Below, one piece after another: positions 6,891-11,144 of a DNA stretch of 11,144 nt; position 1 is the first letter of the stretch; every line of letters starts with the position of its first letter. The notes below the pieces were generated by a model. That model made no database searches, was not told the DNA's origin, and was given only the letters and a program-made list of their open reading frames with translations. The translations under genes were made by a program, and so were the position numbers. The DNA lies in assembly GCA_031280115.1 (NCBI GenBank), contig JAITHF010000271.1, positions 1 through 11,144 of the forward strand. The letters are read 5' to 3'. The DNA is from Spirochaetaceae bacterium. GTDB taxonomy: Bacteria > Spirochaetota > Spirochaetia > Treponematales > Breznakiellaceae.

Positions 6891-7703
6891 CTACAAATAG
6901 TATTGCAAGTCCTCCCGGCTGCCGGCGTAGTGGAGTATCTGGAGGATGCCGCTCCGCAGGCGCAGGAAGTCCGGGTCATTCCGCTGGCGCGGGCGGCCTA
7001 TGCCAACCGGCATAATCCGCTCTATCTTGGCCGGGCGTGCCGACATAACCACAATGAGATCCGCCATGTAGATAGCCTCATCAACGTCATGGGTAACCAT
7101 CACGGTAGTCATGCCCCGGCGCTCCCAGATTTTAAGGAGCTCGTCCTGCATATTCATGCGGGTAAAGGCGTCAAGGGCGCCCAAAGGCTCGTCAAGCAAA
7201 AGCACCTTGGGATTGTTTACCAGCGCCCGCGCCAGCGCCGCCCGCTGAGCCATGCCGCCTGAGAGATGGTGGGGGTAGGATTTCTCAAACCCCTCAAGCC
7301 CCACAAGCCGAAAGAACTCAGGGATGCGGTCTTTTTCCCGCTTGTAAACCCCCCGCGCCCTAAGCCCGAAGGCGATGTTCTCATAGATAGTTTTCCACGG
7401 GAACAGGGTCGGGTCCTGAAACACCAGCCCCCGCTCGTGCCCGGGGCCCCGTATTTCCGCGCCGTCAAGGGTGAGGCTTCCGCTGTCCGCGGCGATAAGG
7501 CCGGCTATGAGGCGCAGGAGGGTGGATTTCCCGCACCCTGACGGGCCGATAAGGGAGATGAACGCGCCCGGGTTAAAGGTGAGGCTTATATGGTCCAGTA
7601 CCACTATGTCCGGCGCGTCAGCCTGGGGAAACCCTTTGTTTATGTCCCGTATCTCAATAGCGCCCGCAGGGTCCCGGGCTTGATTGCTGCCTGTTTCCGA
7701 CAT
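6891..7703 (-). CDS. ABC transporter ATP-binding protein (SsuB/TauB/NrtD type)
   Basis: A 270-residue cytoplasmic ATPase powering import. All signature motifs are intact: Walker A GPSGCGKS (53-60), Q-loop Gln96 (VFQDPTLFPW), signature LSGGMAQR (147-154), Walker B LLLDEP (168-173) with catalytic Glu172, D-loop (GALD), and H-loop His205 (VTHDVDEA). The QDPTLFPW and DEPLGALDAF wording is typical of the nitrate/sulfonate/taurine subfamily, which fits the two NMT1-like binding proteins downstream. ATG 7703 is preceded by GAGAGGAG. It is the first gene of the minus-strand operon, with the promoter at 7791-7819. A cognate permease should exist but none is encoded in the window, so the protein must pair with one encoded elsewhere, or the cluster is incomplete. 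Confidence 0.93.
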   Translation of the reverse strand: MSETGSNQARDPAGAIEIRDINKGFPQADAPDIVVLDHISLTFNPGAFISLIGPSGCGKSTLLRLIAGLIAADSGSLTLDGAEIRGPGHERGLVFQDPTLFPWKTIYENIAFGLRARGVYKREKDRIPEFFRLVGLEGFEKSYPHHLSGGMAQRAALARALVNNPKVLLLDEPLGALDAFTRMNMQDELLKIWERRGMTTVMVTHDVDEAIYMADLIVVMSARPAKIERIMPVGIGRPRQRNDPDFLRLRSGILQILHYAGSREDLQYYL

Positions 7704-7757
7704 TCCCTTTGCTCCTCTCTTCTCCTTTGGTTCTGTTCAAGCGCGGCTCCTGCCGGC

Positions 7758-7774
7758 ACTTTAATTGATAAAGT
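7758..7774. promoter_or_regulatory. Inverted repeat in leader of the ABC/nitrogenase-like operon
   Basis: ACTTTA-ATTGA-TAAAGT is a perfect 6-bp inverted repeat located about 10-25 bases downstream of the expected transcription start. It could be an operator for an unknown repressor or a 5' mRNA hairpin. No regulator gene for this operon is in the window. Confidence 0.35.
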
Positions 7775-7790
7775 TCATATATTTAATAGG

Positions 7791-7819
7791 AATATAGCGC
7801 TTATAAAACACAGAGTCAA
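7791..7819 (-). promoter_or_regulatory. Sigma70-type promoter for the ABC/nitrogenase-like operon
   Basis: On the minus strand TTGACT (7819-7814) and TATATT (7796-7791) are separated by exactly 17 bases. Both boxes differ from consensus by one base. Transcription would start near 7784, leaving a leader of about 80 bases before the ATPase ATG. No comparable promoter is evident before the downstream genes, supporting one transcript down to the NifB-like gene. Confidence 0.7.
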
Positions 7820-7869
7820 GTAGGTTACAGAAAAAAATAGTTATTTTTTAGAAGAAATGTTCCGGCGCA

Positions 7870-7950
7870 TAAAAGCCGCTGAAAGAGGCGCGGAAGCGCC
7901 GGTAAAAAAGCCCTCCAAATTCTCTTCAAGAGGCGCGGAAGCGCCGGTAA
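7870..7950 (-). repeat. Dispersed repeat fragments, inverted and in tandem
   Basis: Two direct copies of a 21-base block (GAGGCGCGGAAGCGCCGGTA plus A) lie at 7885-7905 and 7930-7950, 45 bases apart, each containing a hairpin-forming GGCGC..GCGCC core. Between them CCCTCCAAATTCTCTTCAAG is the reverse complement of part of copy 1 (about 217-237). A third, degenerate version of the module lies at 8123-8178. These are broken copies of the dispersed repeat, nested in each other. Confidence 0.7.
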
Positions 7951-8310
7951 TTTTTTAATATACCAACAGAGCGCGGTACAAAAACCGGTTATTTTGGAAC
8001 CAACAAAACGCCTGCCGGAGCCGCCGGCAAAGGGCGCGGCGCAGGAAGCCTTTAGGGGCGGCACGGAGGGCAACCGAAGGCTGTTCCCTTACGCCAAGTT
8101 CGCAAAAGAATACGCGAAACATGAAGCGCCGGTAAAAAAGCCCCCAAAAACTCTTCAAAGAGGCGTGAAGCGCCGTAAAAAAATAGGGCGCGGACGAACA
8201 ATCCTGCGCCGCGCCCTTTGCCGGCGGCTCCGGCAGGCGTTTTGTTGGTTCCAAAATAACCGGTTTTTGTACCGCGCTCTGTTGGTATATTAAAAAATTA
8301 CCGGCGCTTC
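7938..8310. repeat. Perfect 109-bp inverted repeat flanking a 155-bp centre
   Basis: Bases 7938-8046 are the exact reverse complement of 8202-8310. Similarity continues outward with single-base indels to about 7920 and 8328. The 155-base centre (8047-8201) holds another repeat fragment (8123-8178) and no gene. Each arm includes CCGGTTATTTTGGAACCAAC and GCCTGCCGGAGCCGCCGGC. The centre has CTTTAGGGGCGG, the inverse of the copy 1 tail, so the arms carry the dispersed repeat. There is no transposase and no obvious target-site duplication. It could be a non-autonomous palindromic element, an invertible segment, or a recombination product of two repeats. Confidence 0.95.
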
Positions 8311-8406
8311 GCGCCTCTTTGAAGAGTTTTTGAGGGAACCAGTTCCCCCAAACCCCCTAAAGACTTCCTGCTTCGCGCCCTTCCGCTTGCGAAGTCCGCT
8401 GAAGCG
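8298..8406 (+). repeat. Dispersed intergenic repeat, copy 3
   Basis: It begins within the right arm of the long inverted repeat (TTACCGGCGCTTCGCGCCTC, hairpin GGCGC-TTC-GCGCC), continues with TTTGAAGAG, a GGGAAC-CA-GTTCCC stem (8334-8347), CCAAACCCCCTAAAGACTTC and a CTTCGCGCCC...GAAGTCCGCTGAAGCGC end. The block order is the same as in copy 1. In the second hairpin both arms changed relative to copies 1 and 2 (GGAGGGTC/GACCCTCC versus GGGAAC/GTTCCC), which suggests that pairing is maintained. Confidence 0.75.
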
Positions 8407-8519
8407 CCGCTTCAAGAAAGCACTGCACCAGAAACCCGACCTGCCTGCCGTACCTTGTGCCGTTAAAACAGCTACAGGCTGCTATGGGGAGAAAAGTATT
8501 TATTTTTAACGCGGATTTT

Positions 8520-8544
8520 CGTATACTTATTTAAAGAGTATACG
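8520..8544. promoter_or_regulatory. Perfect 8-bp inverted repeat, operator candidate for the RiPP operon
   Basis: CGTATACT (8520-8527) and AGTATACG (8537-8544) are exact reverse complements separated by 9 bases, so half-site centres are 17 bases apart. TATACT in the left half would serve as a -10 box, although the -35 region (TTTATT near 8499) is weak. It lies about 60 bases upstream of the Xre-like regulator start, so autoregulation by binding over the promoter is the simplest reading. Confidence 0.55.
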
Positions 8545-8604
8545 CACTTTTGAAAACGTGGGGCAGAGAAGGGGTACTCTCCAATTCCTGCCGCGGAGAT
8601 GATA

Positions 8605-8934
8605 ATGAACGAAGACCCTGATATAAAAGACTGTTCAGCGCTGATGTGCGGCCATCTGCCGGCCCTGCGTAATATACTGAAGCTCACCCAAGAGAAAACA
8701 GCTGTTTTATGCGGAACCTCCCGCGTGAAGATAATCCAGTACGAACACAAAGTCTCCAAGGTAACAAAGGCGGTTCTTGTGGCGCTAATTACTTATTTTT
8801 CAATGCGGCCTAAAACCGCCCAGTACCTGCGTACCGTAGGGCTTTATAATAATAAGTTTGTCCGGTCTTTCGGCTTCAGAGAAGAAATAATCGCCGCTGT
8901 CATAGACCGTAACATCAACGGAGACGCGCCGTGA
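8605..8934 (+). CDS. Xre-like helix-turn-helix regulator
   Basis: A 109-residue protein with a lambda-repressor-type helix-turn-helix in its first half: LRNILKLTQEKTAVLCGTSR followed by VKIIQYE, matching the LTQEELA..LGVSR...I..IE pattern of Xre proteins. I chose the ATG at 8605 because GGAG (8595-8598) is 6 bases upstream; an ATG at 8599 in the same frame is too close to it. The C-terminal half is not recognised. The stop overlaps the GTG start of the radical SAM gene by 4 bases (GTGA), so it belongs to the RiPP operon and probably controls it through the palindrome at 8520-8544. Two Cys near the N-terminus (9 and 15) are noted without a known role. Confidence 0.75.
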   Translation: MNEDPDIKDCSALMCGHLPALRNILKLTQEKTAVLCGTSRVKIIQYEHKVSKVTKAVLVALITYFSMRPKTAQYLRTVGLYNNKFVRSFGFREEIIAAVIDRNINGDAP

Positions 8935-9938
8935 AGGAACGGGCGTTTTATATCCAGTGGCATTTTATGAATACCTGCAACCTGCGCTGCGAACATTGTT
9001 ATCAAGAAGGATATCACTTTCATAATCTTGAACTGGACAGCCTGCTTCATATTGCAAGAGAAATCTCACTGTCCCTTGAAAAATGGAATATGCAGGGGCG
9101 GCTTTCTTTAACCGGCGGGGAACCGTTTATGAGTCCCTATCTGTTCGACCTTATGAACCATATCGAACAAGCGAAACAGATAACCCAGTATGATATTCTG
9201 ACCAACGGAACGTGCATAGATGAGCCCTCCATGCGGCGGCTCAAAGCGTATCGGAAACTGAAGCAGGTTCAGATTTCCCTTGACGGGGCGGACCGGGCTA
9301 CCCATGACCGTATTCGGGGAGACGGCGTGTATGATACGGTCATTGAGACCATCCGGCGGTTAAAACAAACCGGAATAGAAGTTTCCCTTATGTTTACCCT
9401 CATGCGCCGGAATATGCAGGAGGCAGTGGAGGTGATTGATTTCGCCGAAGCCTGCGGGGTAAACGCCGTAACCGTGGAACGGGTAACCCCCTGCGGCAAT
9501 AGCTCCCTCAAAGATATGTTGAGTCAAGAAGAAGTCAGGGACGTCTATACCATGATAACCCGCCGGGCAAACCGCGTCTCTCCGGCGCTTACGGTACGGC
9601 GCCTGCGTCCGCTGTGGATACATACTGAGGCGTTGAATACCTGCGCTGGCTCCAAGATAGGCGGCTTTTGTCCGGTGGGCTTCACCTCAATGGCGATTCT
9701 GTGGGACGGGACCGTGCTGCCGTGCCGCAGGCTGAACATTCCCATCGGCAATGCGCTTCATGAACGACTGTTTCGTATATGGTATAACAGCGATGTCCTC
9801 TGGCGTATCCGGGACAAGAATAATCTGCAAGGGAAATGCCGCGGCTGTACCTATATCAACCGTTGCGGCGGCTGCCGGGCAATAGCATACGAAACAACCG
9901 GCGATTATATGGGAGAAGATGTCCAATGTTGGATATGA
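8931..9938 (+). CDS. Radical SAM/SPASM peptide maturase
   Basis: A 335-residue radical SAM enzyme with a C-terminal SPASM domain, the architecture of PqqE and of sactipeptide and ranthipeptide maturases. The SAM triad is CNLRCEHC (Cys16, 20, 23), with LTGGEP and the SLDGADRATHDRIRGDGVYD block typical of the family. The SPASM region has GX4C (Cys265) and C-X2-C-X5-C-X2-C (Cys303, 306, 312, 315) plus Cys333 near the end, so two auxiliary [4Fe-4S] clusters are likely. It starts at GTG 8931, with GGAG 7 bases upstream, coupled to the regulator. Downstream PqqD-like and Cys-rich precursor genes mark it as the modifying enzyme. Possible products are thioether (sactionine or ranthionine) or C-C crosslinks on the precursor; the exact chemistry cannot be read from sequence. 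Confidence 0.92.
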   Translation: MKERAFYIQWHFMNTCNLRCEHCYQEGYHFHNLELDSLLHIAREISLSLEKWNMQGRLSLTGGEPFMSPYLFDLMNHIEQAKQITQYDILTNGTCIDEPSMRRLKAYRKLKQVQISLDGADRATHDRIRGDGVYDTVIETIRRLKQTGIEVSLMFTLMRRNMQEAVEVIDFAEACGVNAVTVERVTPCGNSSLKDMLSQEEVRDVYTMITRRANRVSPALTVRRLRPLWIHTEALNTCAGSKIGGFCPVGFTSMAILWDGTVLPCRRLNIPIGNALHERLFRIWYNSDVLWRIRDKNNLQGKCRGCTYINRCGGCRAIAYETTGDYMGEDVQCWI

Positions 9939-10201
9939 AGACGTTTTACAAGCGTAATGATACGATTGTGATAAGAAAGCTGGGCGGGAAACAATGGGCG
10001 CTGAACATGGAGACCGGCAGCGAGTACGTTCTTAATGAAACTGCCTACGATATGCTTGAGGTATTATCAGCGCGGCATACAACAGAAGAGCTGGTTTCGG
10101 TAATTGGCGGCTGGTATGACGCGCCGACCTCAGTGCTTACCAGAGACTGCGAGGCGTGGCTGCAAGACGCCCTTGAAAAGGGGCTTGTGGATAAAACGTG
10201 A
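9926..10201 (+). CDS. PqqD-like RiPP recognition protein
   Basis: A 91-residue protein matching the PqqD family (RiPP recognition element, a winged-helix fold that binds the precursor leader and presents it to the radical SAM enzyme). Visible family features are the strand pair around WALNMETGSEYVLNETAYDM, then LEVLSARHTTEELVSVI and the final helix ending in LEKGLV. I chose ATG 9926, which overlaps the radical SAM stop by 13 bases and has GGGAG ten bases upstream; a longer in-frame opening at 9836 lies wholly inside the radical SAM gene and would add a non-PqqD segment. A second ATG at 9935 is possible. It stands alone rather than fused to the maturase. Confidence 0.85.
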   Translation: MLDMKTFYKRNDTIVIRKLGGKQWALNMETGSEYVLNETAYDMLEVLSARHTTEELVSVIGGWYDAPTSVLTRDCEAWLQDALEKGLVDKT

Positions 10202-10202
10202 C

Positions 10203-10223
10203 GGCCAGCACAGTACGCTGGCC
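10203..10223 (+). promoter_or_regulatory. Hairpin between PqqD-like and precursor genes
   Basis: GGCCAGC (10203-10209) pairs perfectly with GCTGGCC (10217-10223), loop ACAGTAC. It starts two bases after the PqqD-like stop and lies about 20 bases before the AGGAGG of the precursor. The T-run at 10237-10242 is too far away for a classical terminator, so a processing or stabilising hairpin protecting a short precursor mRNA is more likely. Confidence 0.55.
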
Positions 10224-10254
10224 TGCCAACATACTATTTTTTAGGAGGTCTTTT

Positions 10255-10425
10255 ATGAACCAAAACAAGACTCAGGCTGTGGAAGCACCGGCAATTTCTT
10301 CCAAAAAACACTATGAGGCGCCCTGCATTATCGAATCCTCAGAGATGACTTTTACCGAAAGCGTCTGGGAAGATTTTAGCCAGGGCGCATGGTGCTTCGG
10401 GTGCACGAACTGCAACTGCAACTAG
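10255..10425 (+). CDS. RiPP precursor peptide with Cys/Asn-rich C-terminus
   Basis: A 56-residue peptide with the strongest ribosome-binding site in the operon (AGGAGG, 10243-10248, six bases from ATG 10255). An in-frame GTG at 10198 would extend it to 75 residues but lacks support. The leader (about 1-44) contains HYEAPCIIE (19-27), resembling the YxxPxL/I motif that PqqD-like domains bind in lasso peptide leaders. The C-terminal core is GAWCFGCTNCNCN, with Cys47, 50, 53 and 55; one more Cys (24) lies in the leader. The position right after maturase and PqqD-like genes, the small size and the Cys-rich tail identify a RiPP precursor. The CxxCxxCxC spacing could support several thioether crosslinks or a metal site. 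I do not recognise a named family. No leader peptidase or exporter is visible downstream within the window. Confidence 0.85.
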   Translation: MNQNKTQAVEAPAISSKKHYEAPCIIESSEMTFTESVWEDFSQGAWCFGCTNCNCN

Positions 10426-10444
10426 AGCCGTGAGGCGGCGGATG

Positions 10445-10488
10445 GAAACTTCAGGGTAGGAACGCCTTCTCTGAGGTTTCTGTCTTTT
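10445..10488 (+). terminator. Terminator or attenuator after the precursor gene
   Basis: GAAACTTCAG (10445-10454) pairs with CTGAGGTTTC (10471-10480) in a 10-bp stem with one G-U pair. An inner AGG-AACG-CCT can stack within the loop, and TGTCTTTT follows. It begins 20 bases after the precursor stop and 17 bases before the amidohydrolase ATG. If leaky, it would make the precursor mRNA far more abundant than the amidohydrolase mRNA, a common RiPP-operon arrangement. Confidence 0.65.
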
Positions 10489-10504
10489 ATGGCGGTGTAC
10501 AGCA

Positions 10505-11144
10505 ATGGATATTATTGACGCCCACGTTCATATAGGGATACCGGAACAGCGGGACACGGAAACAAAGCCGTTATCCTTTGATCTTTATAATGAGTATGCT
10601 GATTTTCTAAGATGTATGACGCGCTGCGGCGTGGCGCAGGCGGTTATCTTTCCTATTCCGCACAAAGATTTTAATACTGAGAGTTCAAATGAATATATCC
10701 TTGAGGCGAGTATACAATCAAAGGGGCGCTTTATTCCGTTTTGCAGGATCGACCGTAATCTGGAAAAAAACCTGCAAAGCGGATTCAAAGGGGTAAAGGT
10801 ACATCTTGTCTATGAAGACCTTGAAATAAACCGCATAAAACGGGAACTTGAGCTTATAGAAGCCTATCAGGTCCCGTTACTCCTCCACGCGAAATTTAAG
10901 AACAAAATACCTCAGGTAAAAGAAGTACTGAAGTACGCCCCGCATCTCTCTGTGATCCTCGCGCACATGGGAAGAGGGCATATCAATACAGACGAGGGGA
11001 TTGTGGAAAACGCCGAGGGGCTTAAAAAATACAGCCGCGTTTTTTTTGAGACTTCCACGGTAAAGGATACCGCGCCCCATGTCAGTAGCATAAATAAAGT
11101 ATGCGCGATACTAGGGGGGAGCCGGATTATATTTGGGACAGACT
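10505..11144 (+). CDS. Amidohydrolase-family metal-dependent hydrolase (partial, 3' end outside)
   Basis: An open frame of 213 codons running off the window, with no stop. It is an amidohydrolase-related TIM-barrel enzyme (amidohydrolase 2 type): DAHVHIG gives the HxH metal pair (His7, His9), then His128 (LLLHAK), His154 (LAHMGRGH), and Asp213 (FGTD), the order expected for metal ligands and the general-base Asp of the family. The start at ATG 10505 has only a weak upstream purine stretch; an in-frame GTG at 10430 hits a stop. Low initiation strength fits a gene behind an attenuator. As last visible member of the RiPP operon it may hydrolyse an amide in the modified peptide or in a processing intermediate, or detoxify the product; these are inferences. 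Family call firm, role open. Confidence 0.85.
   Translation, partial: MDIIDAHVHIGIPEQRDTETKPLSFDLYNEYADFLRCMTRCGVAQAVIFPIPHKDFNTESSNEYILEASIQSKGRFIPFCRIDRNLEKNLQSGFKGVKVHLVYEDLEINRIKRELELIEAYQVPLLLHAKFKNKIPQVKEVLKYAPHLSVILAHMGRGHINTDEGIVENAEGLKKYSRVFFETSTVKDTAPHVSSINKVCAILGGSRIIFGTD

Noticed and set aside
7955..8293. Two 99-residue ORFs on opposite strands with the same ends
   Set aside because: They are mirror readings of the 109-bp inverted repeat, not genes; no ribosome-binding sites.
8550..8580. Promoter TTGAAA ... TACTCT before the regulator
   Set aside because: The spacing is 19 bases and the -10 box is poor; TATACT within the palindrome is a better -10 candidate.
10198..10254. GTG start giving a 75-residue precursor
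   Set aside because: It overlaps the PqqD-like stop with no ribosome-binding site and would translate through the hairpin, whereas ATG 10255 has AGGAGG six bases upstream.
10489..10518. Nine-codon ORF (MAVYSNGYY) overlapping the amidohydrolase start
   Set aside because: Too short and lacking a ribosome-binding site; could at most be a coupling leader, with no supporting evidence.

Overview
The window looks like a chromosomal segment of an anaerobic bacterium. It carries an oxygen-sensitive nitrogenase-like operon, two radical SAM enzymes and many GC-rich dispersed intergenic repeats. My guess is a gut spirochaete of the Treponema type, but nothing here (no rRNA, no phylogenetic marker) proves it, and a clostridial relative is possible.

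Left and middle part (about 390-7830, all minus strand). Reading from right to left, one apparent transcription unit runs from a near-ideal sigma70-type promoter at 7791-7819: an ABC transporter ATPase (6891-7703), two tandemly duplicated periplasmic substrate-binding proteins (5751-6761 and 4633-5643, about 85% identical by eye), a nitrogenase NifD-like subunit (2695-4200), a NifK-like subunit overlapping it by 4 bases (1316-2698), and a short NifB-type radical SAM protein (390-1277), closed by a terminator-like hairpin at 363-380. The D/K-like pair keeps all six P-cluster-type cysteines and the cofactor cysteine but has no histidine at the aligned position of the FeMo-cofactor ligand. With NifB and a nitrate/sulfonate/taurine-type transporter beside it, this best fits a group IV nitrogenase-like reductase such as methylthio-alkane reductase (MarDK with MarB) coupled to uptake of a small, possibly organosulfur, compound. 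The reductase-component gene (NifH/MarH) and the ABC permease are both absent from the window and must be encoded elsewhere if the system works.

Repeat island (about 7830-8480). This gene-free stretch holds a perfect 109-bp inverted repeat (7938-8046 / 8202-8310) built from nested copies of a dispersed intergenic repeat family. Other members lie at 201-308 and 4288-4392. A 21-bp tandem array fills the left edge (1-153).

Right part (8605-end, plus strand). A compact RiPP (ribosomally made, post-translationally modified peptide) operon: an Xre-like regulator preceded by a perfect 8-bp inverted-repeat operator candidate, a radical SAM/SPASM peptide maturase, a PqqD-like leader-binding protein, a 56-residue precursor ending in a Cys/Asn-rich tail, and an amidohydrolase cut by the window end. 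The precursor gene is bracketed by two hairpins, the second looking like a leaky terminator, which would allow high precursor expression relative to the enzymes. This operon looks somewhat less GC-rich than the left operon. I do not recognise the product class, and it is the best candidate for an undescribed system here.
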